Virus record (IMG/VR): IMGVR_UViG_3300022187_000228
Coordinates: 1-24,400 of that record
Length of the DNA stretch: 24,400 bases
Reading direction: 5' to 3' (one strand)
DNA from: a virus
Shown: piece after piece, positions 7,002 through 16,271 of the stretch
Layout: every line of letters begins with the position of its first letter
Numbering within the stretch: position 1 is the stretch's first letter
Program-made: the position numbers and the translations under genes
Notes under the pieces: model-generated
What the model was told of the DNA's origin: nothing
What the model saw: only the letters and a program-made list of their open reading frames with translations
The model's database searches: none

Positions 7002-7441
7002 CAAACAGAACCTCGCGCTCTACAGAGACTCGTGAAGAGTCTAAACGCAAAGTGTCGTGGCAGAGACCTTCTATGTTACCTACCCCCGAACCCAGAGAGG
7101 GCATTGAGTACCGCTGGATTCGCACATCAACACTTGGGCAGAGTGACAATACGAATGTTTCTTCCAAATTTCGTGAGGGATGGACACCTGTTCGGAAAGA
7201 GGATCATCCAAACCTTCACGTTGTGTCTGATATCGATTCTCGATTTACAGACAATATTGAGGTCGGTGGGTTATTGCTATGTCAGAACTCAACCGAAAAT
7301 ATGCAAGCTAGAAGGGACGCGCAGAATTATCAGGCCGCAAGCCAGATGCAAGCTGTTGACAACTCCTACTTGCGTAACTCAGACCCTCGTATGCCCGTTC
7401 TGAATCCAGAGCGAAGCACACGATCATCGTTTGGCAAGTAA
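6998..7441 (+). CDS. Conserved head-region protein of unknown function (147 aa)
   Basis: Starts in an ATGA overlap with the scaffold gene. The first 30 residues are basic and polar; the middle holds YRWIRTSTLGQSDNTNVSSKFREGWTPV and VGGLLLCQNSTENMQARRDA; the end is polar and disordered (DPRMPVLNPERSTRSSFGK). I recall the EYRW/REGW pattern from marine phages between scaffold and capsid, always unassigned. No catalytic motif is visible. A minor head component or assembly factor is a reasonable inference. Confidence 0.75.
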   Translation: MTNRTSRSTETREESKRKVSWQRPSMLPTPEPREGIEYRWIRTSTLGQSDNTNVSSKFREGWTPVRKEDHPNLHVVSDIDSRFTDNIEVGGLLLCQNSTENMQARRDAQNYQAASQMQAVDNSYLRNSDPRMPVLNPERSTRSSFGK

Positions 7442-7493
7442 CCTTTCGAGGGAGCTTGCTTGGTTGAAACTCAGATTGTGAGGAAATAGAGCT

Positions 7494-8108
7494 ATGGCTA
7501 CTACAGCAGCTCCTTATGGCCTTCGTCCAGTCCGCCGTGCGGATGGAATGCCATATGCTGGTGCAACAAACCAGTATCTCATCGATCCTGCTGGTGAAGC
7601 AACTAACCTATTCTATGGGCAAGTTGTTATCATTGGGGCCGATGGGTATATCGCGCTGGCTACTGGTACAGGTGCAGACCTGACCACTAACAGCATTTCA
7701 GGCACAACAGGCGTAGGCGGCATCGGCGTCTTCGTTGGTTGTGAGTATGTAAACTCTTCAGGTCAACTTGTTCAGGCACAGTATTATCCGTCTGGTACAA
7801 ACAGCAATAATACTGCGATCAAAGCATATGTGGTTGACGATCCAAACGTACTATTCCAAGCGCAGCTTGATGGTGCAGGAGCGCAAACCATTATTGGCAC
7901 AAACACATTCTTTGCATCAGCACAGTCTACCTCTACTGGTGATACAGTAACAGGTAACTCTACTTCTGCATTGGATGCGACAGTTGTAACTACAGCGGCA
8001 GCGTTCCGCATTGTTGCACATGTGTCTGATCCTGCTGACGCATATCCAGATGTTCTTGTTAAGTTCAATCCTGGTGCGCATCAGATGACAAACAACGTAG
8101 GCTTATAA
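7494..8108 (+). CDS. Probable capsid decoration or minor head protein (204 aa)
   Basis: Begins MATTAAPYGLRPVRRADGMPYAGATNQYLI, a pattern I associate with a structural protein encoded next to the major capsid gene in many marine phages. The rest is rich in Gly, Thr, Ala and Val, with alternating hydrophobic strands and few charges, like a beta-rich surface protein. It is separated by 11 bases from the capsid gene, whose ribosome site AAGGAG overlaps the end of this one. Head decoration is inferred from this location and composition; a head-stabilising or minor capsid role is equally possible. Confidence 0.7.
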   Translation: MATTAAPYGLRPVRRADGMPYAGATNQYLIDPAGEATNLFYGQVVIIGADGYIALATGTGADLTTNSISGTTGVGGIGVFVGCEYVNSSGQLVQAQYYPSGTNSNNTAIKAYVVDDPNVLFQAQLDGAGAQTIIGTNTFFASAQSTSTGDTVTGNSTSALDATVVTTAAAFRIVAHVSDPADAYPDVLVKFNPGAHQMTNNVGL

Positions 8109-8119
8109 GGAGTTAAATA

Positions 8120-9025
8120 ATGGCTATTTCACGCGCCCAGCTCCTCAAAGAGCTACTACCTGGTCTCAATGCATTGTTTGGACTTGAGTACGACAAGTAC
8201 GAAAATGAACATGCAGAGATTTATGAAACTGAAAACTCAGAGCGTAGCTTTGAGGAAGAAGTCAAATTGTCTGGATTTGCTGCAGCCCCTGTAAAAGCAG
8301 AAGGTGCATCAATTTCTTACGACAATGCACAAGAGTCGTTCACAGCTCGTTACAACCACGAAACGGTTGCAATGGGATTCTCTGTCACCGAAGAGGCGAT
8401 GGAAGACAACTTGTACGATTCACTATCTGCTCGTTATACAAAAGCCTTGGCTCGCGCTATGGCGTATACCAAGCAGGTTAAAGCGGCTTCCTTGTTGAAC
8501 ACAGGTTTTGACACCTTCAAATCAGGTGACAATGTGTTCTTGTTCGCAACCAACCACCCAACAGTGGAAGGCGGAACAAACGCAAACAAACCTTCAACAA
8601 ATGCTGACTTGAACGAAACTTCACTTGAGCAAGCAGTTATTGATATCGCAGCGTACACTGATGAACGCGGCCTATTGATTGCAGCTCGCCCACGTAAGCT
8701 AATCGTTCCGCCTGCGCTTATGTTCGTTGCAACTCGTTTGCTACAAACAGAACTACGTGTAGGTACAGCGGATAACGACATCAACGCATTGCGTTCGAAT
8801 GGTTCGATCCCAGAAGGCTTCCGTGTCAACCACTACCTAACTGACGCAGATGCATTCTTCATCACTACAGATGTTCCAAACGGCATGAAGCACTTTGTGC
8901 GTACTGCAATGCAGACATCTATGGATGGTGACTTCGATACAGGTAACGTGCGCTATAAAGCGCGTGAGCGTTACTCATTCGGTGTATCTGACCCACTAGG
9001 TATCTATGGTTCGCCAGGTGCATAA
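8120..9025 (+). CDS. Major capsid protein, Mu gpT-like (301 aa)
   Basis: Main shell protein of the head, HK97 fold. The sequence follows the Mu gpT-like pattern: an N-terminal helix with YDKYENEHAEIYETENSERSFEEE, then ETVAMGFSVTEEAMEDNLYD, a helix of the spine type (SLSARYTKALARAMAYTKQVKAASLLN), FATNHPTVEGG, and RPRKLIVPPALMFVATRLLQTEL. It ends with a strand-rich C-terminus. Length is typical of this group. A strong AAGGAG lies upstream, and an intrinsic terminator and a copy of the 18-bp repeat follow directly, which suits a very highly expressed gene at the end of its transcription unit. The co-chaperonin upstream probably helps it fold. Confidence 0.9.
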   Translation: MAISRAQLLKELLPGLNALFGLEYDKYENEHAEIYETENSERSFEEEVKLSGFAAAPVKAEGASISYDNAQESFTARYNHETVAMGFSVTEEAMEDNLYDSLSARYTKALARAMAYTKQVKAASLLNTGFDTFKSGDNVFLFATNHPTVEGGTNANKPSTNADLNETSLEQAVIDIAAYTDERGLLIAARPRKLIVPPALMFVATRLLQTELRVGTADNDINALRSNGSIPEGFRVNHYLTDADAFFITTDVPNGMKHFVRTAMQTSMDGDFDTGNVRYKARERYSFGVSDPLGIYGSPGA

Positions 9026-9043
9026 TTAGTTCAATAGAACTTT
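9026..9043. repeat. 18-bp repeat TTAGTTCAATAGAACTTT, copy 2
   Basis: Identical to the copies at 1197 and 22539. It begins on the base after the capsid stop codon and ends two bases before the terminator stem. If it were a promoter it would fire straight into a terminator, so an RNA-level role such as 3'-end processing also fits. Confidence 0.85.
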
Positions 9044-9044
9044 T

Positions 9045-9077
9045 GAAGGGGCTGCTAACGCGGCCCTTTCTTTTTTT
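9045..9077 (+). terminator. Rho-independent terminator after the capsid gene
   Basis: GAAGGGGCT (9045-9053) pairs with GGCCCTTTC (9062-9070) over nine positions with wobbles, around an eight-base loop. A run of seven T follows at 9071-9077. It is the only convincing intrinsic terminator I see in the window and would end or attenuate the head transcript. Confidence 0.85.
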
Positions 9078-9147
9078 ATGTTATGTGTTATCCTGTGTTT
9101 ATCCCTGACAGTCTAATGACTGACAACCCCAAAGACAGGAGATCAAA

Positions 9148-9621
9148 ATGGGTACAACTACTTTCTCAGGGCCAGTACGTTCTGAGCGAGGCTTTACGGC
9201 TGTAGGCTCAAACGCAGTGGTCGCAATCACAGCAGAAACAACTCTTACATATGCGGATCACGTTGGTCGCATTATCGAGATCAATGATGCCGATGGCGCT
9301 GTAACTCTTCCAGCAATTACTAGCGATACTATTGGCGCAACCTACAAATTCTTTGTAGGCACTACCGCTTCTGACTTGGACATAAAAACAGATGGCACAG
9401 ATAAGTTTGTTGGCAATCTCGTTCTTGCCGCCGCCGCCACTTCTCAAGCTAGGGGTTTCGCTCCTGCAGCAAGCAACGATGTCATTTCTATGAACGGCAC
9501 CACCACAGGTGGTATTGCTGGCTCTGTTGTAGAAGTCACAGCAATTGCAACTGCAGAATATCTTGTTACTGGCACATTGTTAGGATCAGGCACACTCGCT
9601 ACTCCTTTCGCTGATGCATAA
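9148..9621 (+). CDS. Small virion structural protein (157 aa)
   Basis: First gene after the capsid terminator; CAGGAGATCAAA gives a good ribosome site. The sequence is low in charge and rich in Thr, Ala, Gly and Val, with YADHVGRIIEINDADGAVTLPAI near residue 35-57, a beta-strand pattern that I associate with phage head or tail surface proteins. The start MGTTTFSGPVRSERGF is the type seen in many marine phage structural genes placed after the capsid gene. It could be a head fibre or decoration protein. No enzymatic motif is seen. Confidence 0.68.
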   Translation: MGTTTFSGPVRSERGFTAVGSNAVVAITAETTLTYADHVGRIIEINDADGAVTLPAITSDTIGATYKFFVGTTASDLDIKTDGTDKFVGNLVLAAAATSQARGFAPAASNDVISMNGTTTGGIAGSVVEVTAIATAEYLVTGTLLGSGTLATPFADA

Positions 9622-9633
9622 TAGGAGATATGT

Positions 9634-9903
9634 ATGCGCTCTGATGTACAATCTAAACGCTTAACAGGTACAGGGTCAGCGAGTGTTGGCCCTGCACGTA
9701 TTCGTCAAATACAGGTGCTTACAGCTTCAGGAACACCCCGTCTAACGATTACTGATGGTAATGGCGGCCCTACAGTTCTTGATCTAGACTTTATTGCGTC
9801 TGATTCTCACTCAGTAAACATTCCGTCTGATGGCATTCGTGTCAGCGACATCTATGTTTCTGCATTCACAAACATCACCGCTATGACGGTGTTTTATAAT
9901 TAA
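9634..9903 (+). CDS. Small beta-rich structural protein (89 aa)
   Basis: Preceded by GGAGAT and 12 bases after the previous gene. It is a short, strand-rich protein: ARIRQIQVLTASGTPRLTITDGNGGPTVLDLDF, then SVNIPSDGIRVSDIYVSAFTNITAMTVFYN. The size, lack of helices and place among virion genes suggest a small surface or connector component. The family looks familiar from marine phages but has no known role. Confidence 0.68.
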   Translation: MRSDVQSKRLTGTGSASVGPARIRQIQVLTASGTPRLTITDGNGGPTVLDLDFIASDSHSVNIPSDGIRVSDIYVSAFTNITAMTVFYN

Positions 9904-9912
9904 GAGGTTCTC

Positions 9913-10710
9913 ATGGCTCGTGAAGTAAGTTCTATATCCAGAGTTGGAACTAGCGAGCCGTTTGAGCTTCAAGTTGCTCGTGGGCAAATATCATTCCATA
10001 AAACGACATTTAAGTTTGGTTACAACAACGATGTCGGAGACTCAAAAGAAACCATCTGGGAACAAGGTGGTTTGTACGCCTATCCTGCATCAGCAACAGT
10101 AATGACTCTATCAAGCAGTTCCGCTGACGACACTGCTGCAGGAACGGGTGCAAGAACAGTAGAGATTTTTGGCCTAGACGCTGATTACAACGAAATAAAC
10201 GAAGTTGTCACATTGAATGGGCAAACTGCTGTTAACACCACAAAATCTTACCTACGGATCAATCGTGGCATTGTTCGCAGCGCGGGTAGTGGTGGTGCAA
10301 ATGCTGGTATAATCTATGCAGGAACAGGCACAGTGACCACTGGAGTTCCAGCTAACATTTACCTGACCATAAATGGGGATGGCGACAACCAAACACTGAT
10401 GAGCCTTTGGACGGTTCCCGCAGGATATACAGCGTTCCTTACAAAAATGTCTTTGTCCACAGGCACATCTACCAACACCAAAGCCGTTTTGAATGCTAGT
10501 CTTGTAGCTAGACCATACGAAGAAGTCTTTCAGATAAAAGAAAGATTTACTCTCACAGATGCCACACACGAACAGTTTTATACTTTTCCATTAAGGTTCA
10601 CAGAAAAAACAGACTTAGAGATGAGAGCATTTTCTTCCTCTGGGTCGGTTAGCTTTAATGTCTCCGCGTCAATGGAGTTTATCTACATCAGCAATGGGGA
10701 TAGTCTTTAA
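9913..10710 (+). CDS. Beta-rich virion protein (265 aa)
   Basis: Preceded by GAGGTTCTC. It shows SKETIWEQGGLYAYP (about residues 43-57), then a duplicated-looking beta region with ARTVEIFGLDADYNEINEVVTLNGQ, and YEEVFQIKERFTLTDATHEQFYTFPLRFTEKTDLEMRAF near the end. This combination is familiar from marine phage structural operons but not characterised. The alternating strands suggest a beta-sandwich protein exposed on the virion. The stop TAA overlaps the next ATG (TAATG), so the following basic protein is coupled to it. Confidence 0.72.
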   Translation: MAREVSSISRVGTSEPFELQVARGQISFHKTTFKFGYNNDVGDSKETIWEQGGLYAYPASATVMTLSSSSADDTAAGTGARTVEIFGLDADYNEINEVVTLNGQTAVNTTKSYLRINRGIVRSAGSGGANAGIIYAGTGTVTTGVPANIYLTINGDGDNQTLMSLWTVPAGYTAFLTKMSLSTGTSTNTKAVLNASLVARPYEEVFQIKERFTLTDATHEQFYTFPLRFTEKTDLEMRAFSSSGSVSFNVSASMEFIYISNGDSL

Positions 10711-11027
10711 TGGCTGAAAAGAAAAAGAAGGATAGTCGGTTAGAACGCGCAGGAGTTAGTGGATACAACAAACCCAAGCGCACACCTAATCACCCAAAGA
10801 AGTCACACATTGTTGTGGCTAAAGAGGGCGATAAGGTGAAGACTATTCGATTTGGGCAGCAAGGTGTGAAGACAAATCAGACTGTAGGGCAGCGCAAAGC
10901 CTTTAAGTCTCGTCATGCAAAGAACATCAGCAAAGGTAAGATGTCTGCAGCTTATTGGGCTGATAAAGTTAAGTGGTCGCCAAGCAAGACAAAGTCTAGC
11001 TCAACTAAGTGGAAGAAAGGTTCATGA
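10710..11027 (+). CDS. Very basic conserved phage protein (105 aa)
   Basis: Lys-rich throughout. The conserved-looking core is GVSGYNKPKRTPNHPKKSHIVV, then GDKVKTIRFGQQG, and later RKAFKSRHAKNISKGKMSAAYWADKVKW. The last block is a striking invariant-looking motif that I recall from several marine phages. The strong positive charge suggests nucleic-acid binding, perhaps inside the capsid with the packaged DNA, but this is inferred. It starts in a TAATG overlap and ends in an ATGA overlap, so it is translated as part of a run of similar basic proteins. Confidence 0.75.
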   Translation: MAEKKKKDSRLERAGVSGYNKPKRTPNHPKKSHIVVAKEGDKVKTIRFGQQGVKTNQTVGQRKAFKSRHAKNISKGKMSAAYWADKVKWSPSKTKSSSTKWKKGS

Positions 11028-11518
11028 CTATCTCTCGCGCACAGATGGGTAGTCAGCTAACGGGGAACAGAATGCCAGTCAAAAAAGTAAAAGGTGGTTA
11101 TAAGTTCGGAAGCTCAGGTAAGGTTTACCCTACCCGTGCAGGTGCGGAGCGTCAGCAACGCGCAGCTTATGCCAACGGATACAAGGGTATGGCTGCTGGC
11201 GGTAAAGTTCCTTCAGGTTATCATCGTATGCCTGATGGCAGCATTATGAAAAATTCTGATCACAAGATGGCGCATGGTGGTTATGTTTCTACTGGTGATG
11301 ATGCTAAAGACCTTGAGACTATTCGTATGGGCAAAGGTGGTAAGACCAAGAGCCGTGTGAATGAAGCTGGAAACTATACAAAGCCAGGGATGCGTAAGAG
11401 TCTGTTTAATAAGATTAAAGCTGGTGGCAAAGGCGGAAAACCTGGTCAGTGGTCAGCCCGTAAGGCTCAGATGTTGGCAAAGCAGTACAAAGCAGCAGGG
11501 GGTGGATATAAAAACTAA
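11024..11518 (+). CDS. Basic Lys/Gly-rich phage protein (164 aa)
   Basis: ATG 11024 in an ATGA overlap is chosen over a GTG at 11009, with AAAGG three bases upstream. The N-terminus carries VKKVKGGYKFGSSGKVYPTRAGAERQQRAAY, a short basic motif with a Tyr-rich turn. The centre has repeated AHGGY / MAAGGKVPSGYHRMPDGS segments, and the end has KGGKPGQWSARKAQMLAKQY, a block I recall from several marine phages. Mostly disordered, positively charged, and likely nucleic-acid binding or virion-internal. No enzyme motif. It belongs with the basic genes on either side. Confidence 0.7.
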   Translation: MTISRAQMGSQLTGNRMPVKKVKGGYKFGSSGKVYPTRAGAERQQRAAYANGYKGMAAGGKVPSGYHRMPDGSIMKNSDHKMAHGGYVSTGDDAKDLETIRMGKGGKTKSRVNEAGNYTKPGMRKSLFNKIKAGGKGGKPGQWSARKAQMLAKQYKAAGGGYKN

Positions 11519-11781
11519 TGGCCTTAAAGAAGTCGCAGAAAAGCCTCAAGTCTTGGACAAAGCAGAAATGGCGTACTAAAAGTGGCAAACCGTCTACCCA
11601 AGGTGCTAATGCTACTGGTGAACGGTATCTACCTTCTTCGGCTATTAAGTCTCTTAGCAGCAGTGAGTATGCAGCTACCACAAGAGCAAAACGACAAGGC
11701 ACTAAGGCAGGTAAGCAGTATGTGGCTCAACCTAAAAAAGTTGCAGAGAAAACCAAACGACACAGAAGTGTAGTGACATAG
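11518..11781 (+). CDS. Small basic conserved protein, DUF5872-like (87 aa)
   Basis: Starts in a TAATG overlap with the preceding gene. The sequence MALKKSQKSLKSWTKQKWRTKSGKPS, then ATGERYLPSSAIKSLSSSEYAATTRAKR, is a family that I recall as DUF5872, found in marine phages and some large viruses; the name should be checked. It is strongly basic with conserved Trp and Tyr positions but no known activity. A DNA-binding virion protein is plausible. It closes the run of three overlapping basic genes. Confidence 0.72.
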   Translation: MALKKSQKSLKSWTKQKWRTKSGKPSTQGANATGERYLPSSAIKSLSSSEYAATTRAKRQGTKAGKQYVAQPKKVAEKTKRHRSVVT

Positions 11782-11790
11782 GATAACGTC

Positions 11791-12477
11791 ATGGCAGTAG
11801 TAACACCAGATTTACCAGAACTCTTTGAGGAAGCATATGAGCGGGCTGGGCTTACTATGCGTACTGGCTATGACCTTAAAACAGCACGAAGAAGTCTTAA
11901 CCTTTTAACACTGGAGTGGCAGAACCGTGGTCTTAATCTCTTCACTATTGAAGCGGGTACAATCGCTGTTACAGCAGGTACGGCAACGTATACCCTTCCT
12001 TCGGACACAATCGACATCATCGAACACCAAATCAGAACAGGCACAGGCACGAACCAAACAGACACGACCCTCGAAAGGATCAGTGTCTCAACCTACGCCC
12101 AGCAAACCAACAAAAACACGCAAGGTAGGCCGACCCAAATCTACGTCCAAAGGCTCCCAACGGAAACAAAAGTAACATTGTGGCCTGTGCCAGATAGCAC
12201 AGCGACTTACACTATTGCCTACTATAGGCTCAAAGGCATTGATGGACTATCTTCTGGTGTTGGTGATTCGGTAACATCTGTCCCACCAAGATTTGTTCCG
12301 TGTCTTGTTACAGGAATGGCATACTATATCGCCATGAAAAGACCTGAAGTTTCTGGCAGAGTTGCTGCCTTGAAGCAAGAATACGAATTTCAATTCCAGC
12401 TTGCTGCGGACGAAGATACAGAGACAGCTTCAATTAAGTTTGTTCCGTATGACACATTTATGATAGGTGGCGCATGA
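11791..12477 (+). CDS. Head-tail adaptor, P22 gp4-like (228 aa)
   Basis: Likely ring protein that seals the portal and joins it to the tail. The N-terminus is helical (ELFEEAYERAGLTMRTGYDLKTARRSLNLLTLEWQNRG), followed by a beta region with TATYTLPSDTIDIIEHQIR, and helices near the end (CLVTGMAYYIAMKRPEVSGRVAALKQEYEFQFQLA). This helical-beta-helical order and length match the gp4-like adaptors. Preceded by AGGATAACGTC. Codons 71-130 have only about two third-position Ts, unlike the rest of the gene and its neighbours, hinting at an exchanged segment. The adaptor call rests on pattern and position, not on a search. Confidence 0.75.
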   Translation: MAVVTPDLPELFEEAYERAGLTMRTGYDLKTARRSLNLLTLEWQNRGLNLFTIEAGTIAVTAGTATYTLPSDTIDIIEHQIRTGTGTNQTDTTLERISVSTYAQQTNKNTQGRPTQIYVQRLPTETKVTLWPVPDSTATYTIAYYRLKGIDGLSSGVGDSVTSVPPRFVPCLVTGMAYYIAMKRPEVSGRVAALKQEYEFQFQLAADEDTETASIKFVPYDTFMIGGA

Positions 12478-12788
12478 GCTACGCTAAAGGTAAATACGCT
12501 TTTGGATTTTGCGACAAGACTGGATTTAGGTATCCATTGAGAGACCTAGTTCCAGAATTCAATAACGGAGTTAGAACAGGATTCCTTGTAGGAAGAGATG
12601 TTGCCGATCCCGATCAACCTCAAAATTTCTTAGGTCGGGTAAAAATATTTGACCCTCAATCACTACAGAATCCTAGACCAGATAGGGCAGAGATTGAGAG
12701 CCGTGGTTTATTTGGATGGAACCCCGTATGGAATGATGCGCAATACATGACAGCGCAAGTAGGAAGTGTTAATATATCTACATCATAG
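12474..12788 (+). CDS. Conserved small phage protein (104 aa)
   Basis: Starts in an ATGA overlap with the adaptor gene. The core KYAFGFCDKTGFRYPLRDLVPEFNNGVRTGFLVGRDVADPDQPQNFLG has a single conserved-looking Cys and aromatic residues, then a stretch ending RPDRAEIESRGLFGWNPVW. I recall this family beside adaptor genes in marine phages, with no assigned role. A connector or tail-hub component would suit the location. No catalytic signature seen. Confidence 0.72.
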   Translation: MSYAKGKYAFGFCDKTGFRYPLRDLVPEFNNGVRTGFLVGRDVADPDQPQNFLGRVKIFDPQSLQNPRPDRAEIESRGLFGWNPVWNDAQYMTAQVGSVNISTS

Positions 12789-12798
12789 GAGAATAGAT

Positions 12799-13020
12799 AT
12801 GCCAGGAAAAATGTATGATGCCATGAAAAAGCCTATCGCAATGAAAGAAGGCGGTAAGTTAAAGATGGTAAACAAAAATGGTGAACAGGTTCCTTTCTTT
12901 GCGGCAGACGGTGTTGGCAAGATGGGATATGGCGGAAAAACGAAGAAGATGCGCGATGGCGGCGGCATGTGTCGTGGAATGGGTGCTGCCACTAAGGGTG
13001 GCAACTACAAGATGGGATAA
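12799..13020 (+). CDS. Small Gly/Lys/Met-rich protein (73 aa)
   Basis: ATG 12799 has GGAG eight bases upstream; an earlier ATG at 12766 lies inside the previous gene and is not used here. The product is basic and low in complexity: MPGKMYDAMKKPIAMKEGGK, then a run of Gly and Lys, closing with GGGMCRGMGAATKGGNYKMG. That closing block with its single cysteine recurs, from memory, at the end of several small marine phage proteins. Probably disordered. The function is unknown, and it shares composition with the basic proteins at 10710-11781. Confidence 0.65.
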   Translation: MPGKMYDAMKKPIAMKEGGKLKMVNKNGEQVPFFAADGVGKMGYGGKTKKMRDGGGMCRGMGAATKGGNYKMG

Positions 13021-13033
13021 GTTCAAATGAACT
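13020..13033. repeat. Inverted repeat AGTTC-AAAT-GAACT over a start codon
   Basis: Same half-sites and spacing as the 18-bp repeat core, 12 of 14 bases identical. The ATG of the next gene (13027) falls within the loop and right arm, and that gene lacks a strong ribosome site. It could form a small hairpin on the mRNA. Confidence 0.6.
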
Positions 13034-13662
13034 ATTCTGAGCTAGTACAGGCAGTCAAAGACTACACTGAAAACACGGAAACAACTTTCGTGAACAACAT
13101 CAATTTGTTTATTCGTCAGGCAGAAGAGCGGATAAACAGAGATGTTCAGATACCTGAACTTCGAAAGAACGTCACGGGTAATGTGTCTGCCAGCAATCAG
13201 TACCTAGCTCGACCCTCTGACTTTCTGTCAACATTCTCTCTTGCTGTAATAGATGGAAGCAACAACTTCACATATCTTTTGGAGAAAGAAGTTAACTTTA
13301 TCAGAGAGGCATATCCTAGTGCTTCTACTGAAGGGCTTCCAAAGTACTATGCAAACTTTGATGGTGAGAAGTCAGGATCGAATGGAAACTTTATACTGGG
13401 TCCAACTCCAGATGCAGCATATAATATAGAGCTGCATTATTACTATGATCCACCTTCAATCGTTACCTCTACGACATCTTGGCTTGGCGACAACGCCGAA
13501 ACCACTCTTCTTTACGGCACCCTTTATGAGGCGTATACGTTTATGAAAGGTGAGCCAGATGTTCTGCAGAACTATCTACAGAGGTATCAGTCAGCGCTTA
13601 TGAACATGGCTTCTCTTGGTGTGATGATTAAGAATGACTCTTATAGAGAGGACGCGGCATAA
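13027..13662 (+). CDS. Second adaptor-like tail protein (211 aa)
   Basis: N-terminal helices (SELVQAVKDYTENTETTFVNNINLFIRQAEERINRDVQIPELRKNV) are followed by a beta domain with ASNQYLARPSDFLSTFSLAV, and the C-terminus is helical (LYGTLYEAYTFMKGEPDVLQNYLQRYQSALMNMA). This is a pattern I associate with phage adaptor or connector proteins. It resembles the 11791 gene in plan, so the two may form stacked rings or one may be a tail completion protein. The ribosome site is poor and the start lies in an AGTTC/GAACT inverted repeat. TAATG overlap with the next gene. Confidence 0.72.
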   Translation: MNYSELVQAVKDYTENTETTFVNNINLFIRQAEERINRDVQIPELRKNVTGNVSASNQYLARPSDFLSTFSLAVIDGSNNFTYLLEKEVNFIREAYPSASTEGLPKYYANFDGEKSGSNGNFILGPTPDAAYNIELHYYYDPPSIVTSTTSWLGDNAETTLLYGTLYEAYTFMKGEPDVLQNYLQRYQSALMNMASLGVMIKNDSYREDAA

Positions 13663-14090
13663 TGGCTATTACTCAAACAACATGTACTTCTTTCAAGAAG
13701 GAATTGCTTGAGGCTGTACATAACTTTACATCTCATACCTTTAAGATTGCACTGTACACGGATTCTGCTGATCTTGGCGCGGGAACCACAGTTTACTCTA
13801 CAACGAATGAGATAACAAATACTTCGGGGACTGCTTACACGGCAGGGGGAAAGGCACTAACCACTATAGCGCCAACAAGTTCAGGGACTGTTGCGTTTGT
13901 GGATTTCGAGAATATCAGTTGGACAAGTGCTTCGTTTACGGCACGAGGTGCGCTGATATATAATTCTTCTGCTTCTAATAAAGCTGTCGCTGTGTTAGAT
14001 TTTGGAAGTAATCGTGTAGTTTCGAACGATACGTTTGAGGTTCAGTTCCCAGTATCTTCTGCTACGACAGCTATAATTAGGATATCATAG
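13662..14090 (+). CDS. Small beta-rich virion protein, paralogue A (142 aa)
   Basis: The sequence HTFKIALYTDSADLGAGTTVYSTTNEI, then FVDFENISWTSASFTARGALIYNSSASNKAVAVLDFGSN, then NDTFEVQFPVSSATTAIIRIS suggests an all-beta fold. The next gene, 143 aa, has the same plan (LIVALSNTDPTSG, AAFRYIVIYNDT, VIGYYDYG, NDGDTFTIDIGTNGILTLT), so they look like tandem paralogues that have diverged. It starts in a TAATG overlap. It sits between the adaptor genes and the fibre genes, and is probably a tail or baseplate-like component; that is an inference. Confidence 0.72.
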   Translation: MAITQTTCTSFKKELLEAVHNFTSHTFKIALYTDSADLGAGTTVYSTTNEITNTSGTAYTAGGKALTTIAPTSSGTVAFVDFENISWTSASFTARGALIYNSSASNKAVAVLDFGSNRVVSNDTFEVQFPVSSATTAIIRIS

Positions 14091-14100
14091 GAGTTTACTT

Positions 14101-14532
14101 ATGGCTAGTTTCACAAAGGTAAACGATTTCGTCGTAAACCTAGCAAATGCAATGGACTTGGATGCGGATACCTTAATCGTAGCCTTGTCGAACACAGACC
14201 CAACTTCAGGAACAGACGTTACTGCAGACGGTAACGGTATCTTGGCTAACGTGTCTCAGATTAGTTATACCAACTTGTCTTCACGCACATTGGCAAACGT
14301 CACATCTACGCAGACATCAGGCACATATAAGTTGTCTGCTGACGACTTGACGCTTACTGCATCAGGCGGTTCAGTCGCTGCTTTCCGTTACATTGTAATT
14401 TACAATGATACAGTGACATCACCTGCAGACCCAGTGATTGGATATTACGATTACGGTACATCGTTGACTCTAAATGACGGTGACACGTTTACTATCGATA
14501 TAGGTACAAACGGTATCCTGACACTAACATAA
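14101..14532 (+). CDS. Small beta-rich virion protein, paralogue B (143 aa)
   Basis: GGAG sits eight bases ahead of the ATG. Its all-beta sequence ends DPVIGYYDYGTSLTLNDGDTFTIDIG and matches the plan and length of the preceding protein, so duplication followed by divergence is likely. It has almost no basic residues (net acidic), while the preceding copy has more lysine. No function known; location suggests a minor tail or fibre-attachment component. Confidence 0.72.
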   Translation: MASFTKVNDFVVNLANAMDLDADTLIVALSNTDPTSGTDVTADGNGILANVSQISYTNLSSRTLANVTSTQTSGTYKLSADDLTLTASGGSVAAFRYIVIYNDTVTSPADPVIGYYDYGTSLTLNDGDTFTIDIGTNGILTLT

Positions 14533-14544
14533 GGATAGCTTGTC

Positions 14545-16251
<1,707 letters not shown>

Positions 16252-16271
16252 TAGTATAAGGAGATACGAAG

